From Cystobasidiopsis lactophilus (lineage: Eukaryota; Basidiomycota; Agaricostilbomycetes; Agaricostilbales; Chionosphaeraceae), in contig BCIO01000005.1 of NCBI GenBank assembly GCA_001599975.1, positions 124,001 through 188,000 on the forward strand: DNA of 64,000 nucleotides, in the 5' to 3' direction. Below are positions 30,388 to 40,845 of this stretch, in pieces. The notes beneath the pieces are model-generated. The model searched no databases and was not told the DNA's origin. It was given only the letters and a program-made list of their open reading frames with translations. Within the stretch, counting starts at the first letter, position 1. Every line of letters begins with the position of its first letter. The position numbers were made by a program, and so were the translations under genes.

Positions 30388-31184
30388 GCTGTATGTCCCT
30401 GGCTATCGCTCCCAGGACCTAGGGCTGATCCAGGCAACGAACAGTCGGCATCGGCAAGGACTTCTTCATCAACGTTCTGTTCACCGTATGTGCACTTCTA
30501 TAATTCTCAGCCTACGTACTGACAGTGTGCCACAGATCTGCGGCTATTTCCCAGGCCACGGCCACAACTTTTACCTTCAGAACATCAGAAATAACTCCAA
30601 CAAGGCACGCTCACCGAAATGGGCAATTAAGTATGGCCTGGTGAAAGATCACAACAAGAAGCTCAAGAGTCAGCGGGAGTGGGCCAACCGGTACGAGCAG
30701 AACGTGCCTAACAACGCGTACGAAGACGACAGCAGGCCGGACGAAGACGAGTGGGGCAACCCGGGTTCGTCTCTGCCTCTTCATTTCCAAGATTTTCAAG
30801 GTCTGATAACATTTTGCGGGGTCGACAGTGGCGGCCACTCAGCCCAAACGTGTCAATGGCGCCGAAGAACACTTCGAGCCTTCCTCCGCCAAGTCCCTCG
30901 AGCGCCGACCTTCCCGAGAGTCCTTCAGCGACAACGAGGAGTTCTACTCGCACTCCGACTCCCGCGCCGGCCCGTTGCCAGGCCAAGAGGACGCTTCGAA
31001 CAGGGGACAGAACAGGAATTTGCGCAACTTGGTCACTGGCACCACTTCCACCGAGCGCAAGGGCAAGAAGGACCGGTTCGCCAAGATGGAGGCGGAGAGG
31101 AGCTCGTATGGTCCCACAGGCGGCAGCGGACAGCAGCAGGCAGGGAAGGAGGTCAATTCCGATGACTTGCTCCACGACTTTTAA
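30242..31184 (+). CDS. PMP3/SNA-like small membrane protein (UPF0057) with long C-terminal tail
   Basis: The UPF0057/PMP3 family comprises small two-helix membrane proteins linked in yeast to membrane potential and cation tolerance (Pmp3) or, when tailed, to vacuolar sorting (Sna2-4). Spliced: 'MSAEVKRHH', then 'FLIFICGMLLPPLAVAVRFG' and 'IGKDFFINVLFTICGYFPGH', which matches the family core (LPPLAVFL ... DFLINxLLxxLGYxPGxxHA). Family members are often 50-60 residues; here about 150 more follow, hydrophilic, with acidic and Ser-rich segments ('SRPDEDEWGNPG', 'RESFSDNEEFYSHSDSRAG'). Introns at about 30269-30329, 30390-30440, 30486-30536 and 30764-30828. Stop at 31182-31184. The tail makes a Sna-type sorting role the better guess. 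The 5' third is duplicated at 27207-27621. Confidence 0.85.
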
Positions 31185-31624
31185 ACATCCTCGCCTTCGC
31201 CCTCGTCCACCTCCGCCATTCGCCTTGTCATTTTACACGCCGCTCTTCACTCGGCATTTAACTGCGCTTCCGCCGAGCTTTGGAGACCGCCGCTTCCAAT
31301 TTGCCACCGCCTGCCCGCGCGCGCCCACTTCACTCTCCACCACCTCCCTACATCTCCCATTTTGCCCACGCCACATCAAAAGGACGCTGCGCCCCCTCAA
31401 GAATCACCTTTCAGCCAGATGGGACGCTTGCCTTTACATTTTGTCTCCAATAGCTTCATCTTGCCCTCCCTTTCTCCGAGGGTGCGCTCAAAAGTCTCCA
31501 AACCTTGTATTACTACCTCCCGTTCTCGCTTTGCGCACCGTGATCTACACGCGTTATCCCTTTCACATCACATCAAACTGAAAACTACTATAACAAATTT
31601 TGAGATTCAGTGGCACAAGGCGGA

Positions 31625-33616
31625 TCAAATCCAATCCTTGCCCTGCTGCCCTGCCCGCAAATCCGCCGAGTACGGGCTCTCCTGGAACCTATTCGGCAGA
31701 TGAAAGGCTGACTTCCTCCCTTGCGAACTCTGGCTAGGTTGGAGGGCGAACGACTCTTCGGCTGCTGAGCCTTGCGAATAAACAGACACGGCTGAGACTC
31801 GAGATGGCGCGCGGGCGGAGGGGACAGAGAGGAGGTTGGACATTGATGTCGGCCCTAGATTTGAAGGTGGTGGAGAGTCGGAGGGGATGTTGAGCGTGGG
31901 AATGTCCAGCGTCGGCGCTTTCTCTGAGATTTTGTCGTCGAAGGATGGAGTAGGCGAGTCGGAGGAGAATTGGTTGTAAGGGTGGTAGACTTGGCCGCCG
32001 GGAGCGTAGGAAGCTCTGCGGGCTTCAGAGTTGAAAGAAAAGCGGTTGGGGCGGATGGCGGTCGTCACTGGCGCTGTGGAGGGAGCCGCTTGCTTGCGGG
32101 TGTGGTTCCGGCGACAGCAGTAAGCCAGCAGCGCTCTGTGGTCATATTCGTGAGTTGGAAAGGAAGCATAAGGAGACCAAGAGGAACGAACAGGAGGATG
32201 ACGCCGACGCCGATGCAAGCCCCAATGATGCCCCACTGCGTGCCTTTCGCTAAAGACTGCCAGCCCGTCTTTTCTGCTTTCCCGCCGCTGCCAGTAGACG
32301 TAGGCGACGTCGCAGCTCGAGATTTTGAAGAGCCACCAGCAGTGGCTGTGGACGCTGGTGGCGTGTAGGTAGCGGAGATTTGGGATTGGACAGATTGAAC
32401 GGCGGCCAGCCCAGCACCGATCGCCAAGGACATGGGGGAAGAGGTGCTATCCGCCGCATTGGCGTACCAACTCCTTTCCAGCAAATCCGGGATGTCTGTG
32501 CGATTTCCTCCGATGGTAAGCTCGTTTCGAGGCGAGCTAGGGTAAATGAAAAAAATCGCACTCTTCATGGTCCAGCCTGAAGACTGGATGTAGGTGTACG
32601 CCGACTCAAAGGCCGAGATGGTCCTGTTGTGGTGCTCGTGCTCCAAAACGATGATGCCCGGGTTCTGGTCGCCCGTGAACCAAGTTTTGAGCGTCCGCTG
32701 CAGCTGGGCGTCCGACTGGGGCCCCGTTGCGTTACAAGACGGGTCCACGTTGCCAGTGTCTAATAAGCACCAGTCTGTGCATGTCAAAAGGATCAATGAG
32801 AGTCCTGGGAGGTGGCTGACTCGGAGAGCCTAAATCCGCACCTTTTGAATCATGGTTCCAGATCACACTGCTCGAAGAAGTGAGCCAAGAAAAGCACGAA
32901 GGGCAAGGGAAGACGAACGTGGTCAGGCCAAAGACGTTCTTGGCGATGGCGCGCACTCGGTTGTCCACGTCTCCATAGGGCGGCCGCCAGTACATGGGCA
33001 CGATTCCGCCCGTCGAGTCATAGATGATCTGCGCCGTCCACCCGAGCTCTCCCAGCACTTGCTCGTCCGTCAAGGTCGACATCAAAGGGTGCGACCAGGT
33101 GTGCACGGCGAGGTGGCCTCCAGAGCTGTAGGTCTGCTGAAAAACCTTCGGGTTTTCGAGGATGCGCGAGCCGATCAGAAAGTGGGTGGCGGGGATGTTG
33201 TTTGAGGTGAGAAAGTCGAGCATGGCGGGCGTGGCGTCTTGCGGGCCGTCGTCGAAGGAAATGCCGATGGTGCCCGCGGGAGCCTCCATCACGTCCTCCG
33301 AGGTGTTGCACGCCGCGAGCGAGTAGGAGCAGATGGACGCCGACGCCGGGTTGTAGCCTGATGGGTACTCGGGCCAGCCCGCAACGTTTGTCGAGTTCAA
33401 GAACCCCGGAATCAAGCCAGCCGCCAGCGCCTTGTTGTACGTGTCCACCCAGGCCTGCAGCGGCTTGGGCCCGATCTGGTCCATGGGCGGGTAGTTAGAC
33501 GATGCCCTCTTGTAGAGATGCTCGAGGGTGTGCCGCTTGCCAGAGCCGGGAAAGTGGGCAGCAGCGGCCTGCGAAGGTCCAAACGCGACAGCGGCCATAA
33601 TTAAGAAAGGCAGCAT
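31625..33616 (-). CDS. Chitin deacetylase (CE4) with C-terminal membrane anchor
   Basis: Converts cell-wall chitin to chitosan outside the cell. Start at 33616 gives a signal peptide (MLPFLIMAAVAFGPSQAAAA); an upstream Met at 33652 is possible. NodB-domain motifs are all present: 'ISFDDGP' (catalytic and metal Asp), 'HTWSHP' (metal His), 'RPPYGDVDNRVR', then across two introns 'WNHDSKDWCLLDTG', and 'IIVLEHEHH'. A Ser/Thr-rich stretch follows, then one transmembrane helix 'WGIIGACIGVGVILLFVPLA' and a basic stop-transfer 'CCRRNHTRK', with a cytoplasmic tail of over 100 residues ending at 31625. GPI anchors are the more common arrangement in basidiomycete chitin deacetylases; here a type I membrane topology is inferred. 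No defects seen. Confidence 0.9.
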
Positions 33617-33956
33617 GTCGGGCGCTCGTTTGACGCGTTTTTCTATCGACAAAATGAAGGTGGGTATGTAGCAAACAGGTAGAAGGGGCAGAAGGCCAGC
33701 TTCTTAGCAAGGTCGAGTCGTCGTCGGCGGCAAGCTTCAAAGTTCGAGTTTCGAGTTGGGCGGGAAGGTTGCCGATCGCCTTCTCTCAGTGGCGTGCTCT
33801 CAAAGTCGGCATTGCTGCTCCGACGCGAAAAGCTAATTCGACCCGAGATTTCAATGCAACAGCTTCGTCCCGCCGCCGGGCAGTGGCAGCTCCAATCACC
33901 TGTGCAGGCAGCCAAAAAGAACGATCCTTGGAGAAAAGCTTGGATCGAGGGTGCGT
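33617..33956. other. Upstream region of chitin deacetylase
   Basis: Promoter region and possible 5' UTR of the deacetylase. No separate gene seen. Confidence 0.4.
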
Positions 33957-34420
33957 GCAAGCTTACTAGTCCTGTGAGGTTCGGGCTCATGTGCCAGCTT
34001 ACTAGTCCTGTGACGTTCGCCCTCATGAAAACATCCTAGCAAATGGGATGCAGTAGGGCAGGGGCTCACCATTGTCTGCGCGCACGGCCACAGCGGAGAT
34101 CCTCAGGTACGAATGTCGTGGATGAAGTGGGGTGCTAGCTCACTCGTCGCGCCCTGTGAGGACTCCACATTACCTATCCTGGCAAGCGGGATAGGGGTAA
34201 GAGCGCGGCCCACCATTTTCTGTGAGAGGACCAAGTGCAGAATCTTCAGAGCAAGCCACAGATTGACAGTGTGCCAGCTCACAGATTCTGTGAATGTCGT
34301 GTTACCCTCTATCCTAGTAGGATGTGGCGGAGAACAGTGCTCACCATTTTCCATTCGGCCAAACTGCTGGACTTTGCCTGTGGACTCTGGGCATCCTCCA
34401 CAGGAAGGAAGAAAGCGTAC
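33957..34420. repeat. Degenerate ~143-bp tandem repeat with splice-like structure on minus strand
   Basis: Three diverged units starting near 33994, 34126 and 34269, plus a short extra copy of the left edge at 33957. Shared features per unit: 'agctyac....cctgtga', a 'tatcctag.a.gggat' core, and 'gctcaccatt'. On the minus strand each unit reads as an exon end aatg, a donor gtgagc or gtgggc, an intron of about 57-62 nt with a 'taggat' core, and an acceptor tcacag. I could not join the exons into one long frame. Inferred: tandem duplication of an exon-intron pair of an unrecognised minus-strand gene, now perhaps decayed. Confidence 0.6.
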
Positions 34421-34959
34421 TCATGTAATACACTCGAGCGGCAAGCAGCATCTGTGACAAGCGACTAAAGCAAGATCCAGAGATGGAATAAGGTGGGTGT
34501 GCTCTCACCTTTGCTTCCCTTCAGACTGTGACCTGAAGATCAAAACACATCTCCTGAGATGATGCAAAGCAAAAGCTCACCTTGCATCCAACGTTCATCT
34601 CGCGGCGCAAGTCTGGCCCAGCTCTCCACCCGTATTCATCTCGCCAGGCCATCAATCCCGCCCACGCTTCGCTCTGGCCATGTAGCATCTCGTAGCATAG
34701 AGTAGTAGCAGTTTCACAGCTTTCAGCGCAGCATCGCTGTCAAGGTGGCGTGTCGGTTCTCTGACAGCATGACAGCTTGGCCATGAGTCGGGGCTCGGAG
34801 GGCAATGGGCACGGCGCATCATCCACGTCCGCGAGCACTCAATAACAGCATTGTAGAGGCTCAAGAGTGCATAGTGCAAGTCGCAAGAGGTCGCAAGGCA
34901 GAGTTCGCGAGCAAGCCTCTGCGCACATCAACGTTGGAGCGCAACCGTGTTCAAAAGCG
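34421..34959. other. Intergenic, with further splice-like signals on the minus strand
   Basis: On the minus strand acceptor 'cttgtcacag' near 34450 and donors near 34508 and 34580 continue the pattern of the 34-kb repeat, suggesting the 5' exons of that unrecognised transcript. The right part should be the mS37 promoter. Nothing else seen. Confidence 0.3.
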
Positions 34960-35385
34960 ATGAGGGACATCCCGCTCAAAGTCAAGCCTGTTCGTTCCCT
35001 CTACATTAGGCACTATAGTACATTGCTTGAAGTACGGTGTCGGACGAACAGCGACGACTGGCAGCGTCGACGCCGTGCTTGATCCCGCTCTCGGCGCTGC
35101 TCAGCTGCTGGGCTTCCACGGGCGACTTGCTCAACGAGCAGCGCTGCGTGGCTTCGTTAAAAGACTTGGAGGCTTGCATGGCTACCGCTGTGCGTTGTTG
35201 CCCTTGCTTTAGCTCATTTGTGGGCTGGGTCTGAAGTCCAAGATGCACAGAACACAATGGCCAAACCGAAGAAGTCGTCGATCAACTACCGTTCGTGCCT
35301 CTTGCCTTTGCCTTTGTACAAGCTGGTACTCAAGCCTTGGTGAGGACGAACAGACCTGGCTAGACTGGGGACGGGCCGGAGATGA
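34960..35385 (+). CDS. MRP10: Mitochondrial small-subunit ribosomal protein mS37 (MRP10)
   Basis: Component of the mitochondrial ribosomal small subunit and a twin-Cx9C protein imported by the Mia40 route. Three exons: 'MRDIPLKVKP' (34960-34989); an intron of 62 nt; then 'RRLAASTPCLIPLSALLSCW' and 'ASTGDLLNEQRCVASLKDLE' plus 'ACMATA'; then 'NTMAKPKKSSINY' and, after a last intron, 'HLARLGTGRR'. Both Cx9C pairs are present (CLIPLSALLSC, CVASLKDLEAC), and the tail 'INYHLARLG' is the family hallmark. About 80 residues, as expected. Two introns use the rarer donor gttcgt and the acceptor gacgaacag. Stop at 35383-35385. The frame shifts between exons hide this gene from simple open-frame searches. 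Confidence 0.9.
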
Positions 35386-36316
35386 ATGCGAGCGGACGCC
35401 CATCCAAAATTTTGATCTCAAGCCAGCGACGGGCTCTACAGACTCAAGTACTCAAGCCAGGTTCGTCTGCTGCGCTACTATAGACCTTGTGGACTTGGTC
35501 TGAAGGAGATGTTGGGCCAACAGAACACTGAGGGTGATGGCCAAAGAGCTCGTCCGGCCTGGCCCTCTGCATCCACACCTTGACCAGCGACCAGCCATCA
35601 ACGGGCAGACGGATCACCAGAGGTCAGCTTGTACACACGCACACGCATGCCTGGCAGCGTTCGACCCCCCGCTTTAATTTGCACTTTTACACGCACATGC
35701 TCAGAGAGCGGCTTCCCTTGTTGGAGCGCGGTCCGACCACCACTGTCTTCGAAAGCTTCTTTTGGGCCGTTGATTGCCCTCTCCACTTCTTGGGATCCTT
35801 GTGGACGGTCGATGCGACACACATGCTGCTTTCGAGCTCGAGCCAAGTGGTGCGCACGACGGCGGCCGCGGGGCCCTAATGAAGCTCAATCCGGCTCCTC
35901 TCAAACTTTCGCTGGTGCGCCGCGCGTTGCTTATCACCCAAGGCTTTCGCTATTGCGTCTGGCGATTCAGCTTCCCACGGCACAACTCGTATAAGCACGC
36001 ATGCCCGAGGAGCGCAAGTGGATGAAACCCGGTCTCGATGTCCCTGCAACTCCTTTTGGCCAGGTGTGTGACGCGCGCAGCATGTCACCTCTCAAAGCAA
36101 AACAAGTGTGACTTCCCTTATTATCGACTGCCCCACTCCTTTATACTGTAATCAGAAATCACTCACACGTCCCCAACTCCTTGCGCATCCTCCACCACTC
36201 TTCTCGTCCTTCCCAATAAACGGCTTGCCTCTGCCTCTCTTTCAACTTTCGTTTTTCTACTCTCTTTCACTTTCAACCAACGAGACTTGACGTCCCCCCG
36301 CGCTACTCAGAGAGAA
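35386..36316. other. Intergenic between mS37 and thaumatin-like gene 1
   Basis: Some coding-like stretches on the plus strand (35661-35760, and 'MPEERKWMKPGLDVPATPFG' at about 36001-36060), but I could not connect them into a gene. A small unrecognised gene may be here. The part after 36100 is pyrimidine-rich and looks like the promoter and 5' UTR of the next gene. Confidence 0.3.
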
Positions 36317-37708
36317 ATGCTGCACGTTTCAATTTTCACCCTCGCCCTCGCCGGTGCCCAGGTGTACGGCCGGACTATCACCGTCAAGAACTCGTGCTCT
36401 TACACCATCTGGCCAGGTTCGTCCCGCCCTCCCATTTTGAAATGCCCAAGAGGCAGTTCTCAAAGGAAGGGGCCGGACAGCTATTTTCACTTCGGTCAGT
36501 CTTGATCTCTCTACCTTAGCTCAACGAGAGAGCTAACAAGAAAGGTTCTTTTGACAGAGCGGCACGGTCCCTAGCCAAGCGACGGGCTGGCAAGCCAACG
36601 CCGGCACTTCCGTCTCGTTCACCGTCGCCGAAGGCTGGGTTCGTGATCTCCACCCTTTTGCTTCTACCACATAAGCTAATCGTATAGGGTCCACGAACAG
36701 GACGGAAGGATCTGGGGCCGGACTGGATGCTGTGAGTTTTGTCCTCTTCCAAAGGCGTCGGGAAGGCTGATTTGTGAACGGGCAGCGTTCACCGGCTCGA
36801 CTTTGCCTTCCACTTGTCAGACTGGTGAGTTTCTGTCTCTTTGATGAGTATGAGTCACGGCTGAAAACTGGATGAAAAGGCGGCTGCAATGGTGGGTGAG
36901 CCGCCACCTCAGAGATTCGAGAGCTCTAATGGGAATTGCTTCTTCATCTACAGGCGGCCTTCTCTGTGCTTCGGTCGGAGGCACTGGTGTCCCTCCCGCT
37001 TCCTTGTAAGTCGCGGTTCTCCATCCAGGCCAAGGATTCGCATTTCACTGTCGACTTACAGGGCCGAGTTCAACATTGGCGCGGGCGGCACGGACTGGTA
37101 CGATGTGTCCAACGTGGACGGCTCCAACATCCCCATCGCTATCACCAACAATGTCGGCTGCCCGAGTTCGTCTCTCGCTCCTTCTTTCAACTTTCTTTCA
37201 TACTGACTTCCTGTGCGATCAGCCCCCTCTTGCAAGGTGGATCTGAATAAGAACTGCCCCGTCGAGCTTTCCTTGGTCAAGAATGGCGTTACAGTCGGTG
37301 TAAGCCCTCTCGCTTTTTTGCAACACACCTCGCCACCCGGGCTGAGAAATGGGAAGGACAGTGCTACTCGGCTTGCGCTTCCGGCATCGACTACCCTAAC
37401 CAGAACTCGCCTTATTGCTGCACTGGCAACTATGCCACGCCCGAGACTTGCCCTGTCAGCGGGGTCAAGGACTACAACTACTTCAAAACCAATTGTCCTG
37501 ACGCGTTCGTTTCCTTCCCTGTTTCCTCCTTGTTCTGACTGACGAAAAGTGGTGCAGATATGCTTACGCTTATGATGAAGGGTGAATCGTCCTCTGTTGC
37601 TGAGGTTTGTCGAGTTTGGGCTCACGCATCGTCTGAAGGTCCGCCTCTGCGCTTTGGACTTGCGCCTCCAGCAAGGCCGCCAACTACGCCATCACTTTCT
37701 GTCCTTAA
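36317..37708 (+). CDS. Thaumatin-like secreted protein 1
   Basis: PR-5/thaumatin-like beta-sandwich protein, known in fungi as secreted glucan-binding or glucanase-like proteins. Signal peptide 'MLHVSIFTLALAGAQVYG', then 'RTITVKNSCSYTIWPG'. Further exons give 'GWQANAGTSVSFTVAEGW', 'DGRIWGRTGC', 'STLPSTCQTGGCNGGLLCAS', 'AEFNIGAGGTDWYDVSNVDG', 'CYSACASGIDYPNQNSPYCC', 'DYNYFKTNCPDAYAYAYDEG', 'SASALWTC' and the terminal 'NYAITFCP' with stop at 37706-37708. The REDDD-type acidic residues of the cleft (D/E in 'AEFN', 'DWYDVSNVDG') and the full disulphide-rich domain II are present. About ten introns; one boundary uses acceptor gaacag before 'DGRIW'. A shorter paralogue lies at 41530-42602. Confidence 0.9.
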
Positions 37709-38275
37709 AGGAGACACACCTCTTCTGAGTGCACAGTTTTCGGGTTGTACCATAATCGCTCTTGCAAAGTTGAACTTCCCGCCGCCGAGCTCCGGCGCGA
37801 GCTGGCTTCTTGACCTCGGACCGTTCACTTCTGCTGCTGCTTCTTTCTACCTGATGCACCATGCAGGCTCATGAGACTCATTGCCTTCTCGCGCCGCCTC
37901 AACGGCTTTGTAGCGAATGCTCAACCGAGGACTCTTCAAGCTTGCTCCTATGTATGATGATTTGCGAAATGCCTTGTTCTACTTTCAATCCGAATTTCAG
38001 ACATGCCAGTCCCCGTCTCTTGTCTCCGAACGAAGCTTGAAAACGCCCACAAGTTGGCCAAGTGCCCAGGACAAAGGGCTTTTTGCGGCGTCCGCTGTGG
38101 GCAACCCTCCGAGTCGACTCGGAGTCTTTAACCCAACCAACTCCGGGCATTTCATTTAACAAGCTCTCATCACCACTACCACAGTTCACCTTCAGCTCGT
38201 GGTAAGCCTTCTCGCTGACATGCAAGCATCCGTTTTAAGGGCAGTCCTGCGCCTCTCAGTGCTTCGCATCTTGAA
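37709..38275. other. Intergenic between thaumatin-like 1 and family A gene 1
   Basis: No recognised gene. An 80-codon plus frame at 37917-38159 has no pattern I know. It probably holds the upstream region of family A gene 1, including a possible 5' intron donor at 38200 (gtaagcc). Confidence 0.35.
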
Positions 38276-39047
38276 ATGGCCGTGCCTGCGGAAGAAAGCG
38301 CTCCATACGTGTCTGGCCGACTCCTCTTCCATCGAGATCACGGTACCGCGGACAACCTCAAAGCGACGCCCATCCTCAGCGTGCGTTTCGCTGTCCATCG
38401 TGCTGGGACCCGCCAGGTCGCCGAAGCCAGTGAGGTGGCCCAAATCGAGGCCCACTTTGGCTTCATTCACCGTCCCGTTGTGCGCACCAAGGCTCTACAA
38501 GTCACAGCTCCGGGAGTTCGCGAGCCTCTGACGACGGTCGACCGTTCGCGGGTGAAGATGCAAAGCACAGCCTTCTTGTCTTCCGTTGCAGTATCCATGT
38601 CTCGCGAGATCTACAACAGCTTTCTTCCACATCCGGAAAAGCACAGGACTTTAATGTCCTTTCTTTGGAACAATTTTGAAGGGGCCCGCGTCCCTTCCGA
38701 TGCCATGGCCGACGATGGATCCGCCGTGCCGGGCTGCATCCGTGGAAACTTCATCAGCAGCATGAATCACGGAAGCTGGCGACGAGCAGGAACTGGGCCT
38801 CGCATCTCAAATGACAAGATTATCATGGCATGGATTCACAACGAACAGCTCGAGGTATTGTCTTGATTACTTTCCCTCTGAGCCGAGTCTCATCTATTCT
38901 CCCTAGATTGAAAGTTCTTCCTCGCCTGCCTCTCCTGGCAATGGCAAGAGAGACCAAGCTTGGGATCATGTCAAAAGGGATCTGAACCGTCAGTTCCCGG
39001 GAATGATTCCGGACCACACTCCCACCCCAGACGTCCTCAAGTCTTAA
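38276..39047 (+). CDS. Unrecognised protein, family A gene 1
   Basis: One long exon (38276 to about 38853) and a short second exon (38908-39047) joined at 'HNEQLE|IESSSS'. About 240 residues, no signal peptide, no membrane helix. Segments 'VSGRLLFHRDHGTAD', 'PILSVRFAVHRAGTR' and 'VPGCIRGNFISSMNHGSWRR' align with family A gene 2 at 39914 ('VAGPLTFHH', 'PILGARLAMYPAGAA', 'VPSSVRGKLVKSMDRPGWHP'). No known domain recognised. The charged C-terminal exon 'GNGKRDQAWDHVKRDLNRQF' looks helical. Start may lie further upstream if there is a 5' exon. Confidence 0.6.
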
Positions 39048-39080
39048 CCGGTGGCACAGCACATCGTCATCACCATGTTA

Positions 39081-39107
39081 TTCTTCTTCTTCTTCTTCTT
39101 CTTCTTC
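39081..39107. repeat. (TTC)9 microsatellite
   Basis: Nine perfect ttc units directly after family A gene 1. Confidence 0.97.
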
Positions 39108-39246
39108 GTCACCATCGCCTCTTTCTTTCCGCCCACCTTGCTCGCTGGTCTTGCAAGAGTTTGAGCTTGCTTCGCTACTCATCTGGCATCCGTAGTCGTG
39201 CATTTACATTATGCTTGTTTTCACCCACCCATTCCGAATGGACAGT

Positions 39247-39360
39247 GCATCTGTGGGCCTCACCTCTACTTTGTAGCGCCACCATCGATTCCCTTTTGCC
39301 ACTCGTTATTCTATCTCTGAACCCGATCCGGTGGCCATCCCTTGATGAGTTTGATTGTAC
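39247..39360. repeat. 3' flank repeat of family A, copy 1
   Basis: Shares 'gcatctgtgggcctcacct' and 'cgccaccat' with 40730-40845, and the following tct/gaacc and 'gatgagyttgat' positions. Each copy follows one family A gene, so the duplicated unit included the 3' flank. Confidence 0.7.
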
Positions 39361-39913
39361 TGAGCATTTTGAGGTCCTGAAAAGGGACAATACAGTCCGA
39401 GGACAACCATTGCCCAGCCAGTCGTCGGCAACCCCTTCGAGCAGCGAGTGGCGCCTCTTGCTCTGTTCCCGGCAAGGTGATGCCGCAAATTGGAATCCTT
39501 AGCACTCTAAGATGCTCTATGAAAGTGCTGCAGCCCAGCGCTCGCCAGCCCAGCTGCTATAGCGACTCGTCTTGGAGCCGGTCGCAGAGACGCACCATGC
39601 GCCTTTTGGCCAGTCGAGCGAAGGCAGCCGGCTGCTATGGGACTTCTCTTGGAACGACTGGCTTCCTGATCTCATTCAAGGACTGCCTCGATGCCTCTCC
39701 AGGACGACTTTCTCGTCTTCTTTCTGTCCTTCCGCGGATGCCCTTTCCGCGGAGTCCAGTATGCGAGCTCTCCCGCTTGTCTACCTGCAGCCGCGAATTA
39801 CGAAGACTTTGTGCTCTTAGCGGCTTGGCCCGAGACATTCTTCCCAGCCCGCTTTGTTCAACCCCCTGCTCTTGCGTTACGTCTAGTCCATTGCCACCTT
39901 CAAGCAGTTCACT
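39361..39913. other. Spacer between the two family A genes
   Basis: Upstream region of family A gene 2. Open frames here overlap on both strands without any coherent pattern. Nothing recognised. Confidence 0.35.
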
Positions 39914-40486
39914 ATGCACTCAAAAGAGGTCCTTTCCGACATGGAACGGCGAAAGTATGTCGCCGGGCCCCTGACATTCCATCACGTCGACGTCGCTGGC
40001 GTGCCCATACTCGGCGCTCGTCTAGCTATGTATCCTGCCGGTGCGGCGGACTTCACCCCGAGCGAAGAGCTGGCCAGAGTCGAGGCCTTGGTCGACGTGG
40101 AAGAACAAGCAGGACCCCGTTTGGCGTCCCTCCGGATTAGCTTCAAGCTGGGGTTTTGCTCTCCATCCTTGTTCAAAATTTTGATGGGCCAGTTTTTTGC
40201 CGCTCGCGTCGCCGTGAACGCCACTGTCATCGAAGACGGGAAGACGGATCGAACTGTCCCGAGCAGCGTCCGAGGAAAGCTTGTCAAGAGTATGGATCGA
40301 CCCGGGTGGCATCCGGGCCCAAAAAAACTTCACAAGGAAGGCGACCATATGGTACTGACATTGCTTCCGACCGAAGCTTCCGAGGTATGACTATCAGTTA
40401 ACTTCTTGAATGGCAATGTTGACAGTCGTGAGCAGATCCCTGTTCGCACTGAAGGGCGCCCTTCAAAGGAGGGAGGGGGACGCTGA
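39914..40486 (+). CDS. Unrecognised protein, family A gene 2
   Basis: Main exon 39914-40385, then an intron whose acceptor near 40433 gives 'QIPVRTEGRPSKEGGGR' and a stop at 40484-40486. Without that intron the frame stops at 40390. About 175 residues. Related to family A gene 1 by 'GPLTFHHVDVAGVPILGARL', 'LFKILMGQFFAARVAVNATV' and 'VRGKLVKSMDRPGWHPGP'; identity looks low (about a quarter to a third of positions by eye), so the duplication is old. It keeps the same order: main exon, short charged last exon. No domain recognised. Confidence 0.6.
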
Positions 40487-40729
40487 TGTGCCATCACAAT
40501 CACCCTCTTGGGCTTCGAGGTGAGCCTCCACCGCTTTCTTCATAAATATTAACTCAGCAACTCTTCCAGGCTTCCATCCTGGCTCATCTATTTGGTAACA
40601 CCGTCTCCCTAGACACTTGTCCGCTTCCTTCCCCTCCCCCTTTGCCGCCTAAGACAAATCTTCTAAATTCCTCTCTTCCTTTTTGTAGCTATTAGTGCCC
40701 TTGACGTGAAAATCCTGTTGTGCGCTGGC

Positions 40730-40845
40730 CCGCATCTGTGGGCCTCACCTTCCTTGCAACGCCACCATAGAATCCTTCTTTTCTTTTTTCTCCGGCTCTG
40801 AGCCTCAGCTTGCCGCGGTCTCTGGATGAGCTTGATCATGAGCGT
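40730..40845. repeat. 3' flank repeat of family A, copy 2
   Basis: Partner of 39247-39360. Confidence 0.7.

Noticed and set aside
35032-35051. A 20-nt mini-intron in mS37
   Set aside because: A donor gttcgt at 34990 with the same acceptor gives a 62-nt intron and a better N-terminus (MRDIPLKVKP-RRLAAS).
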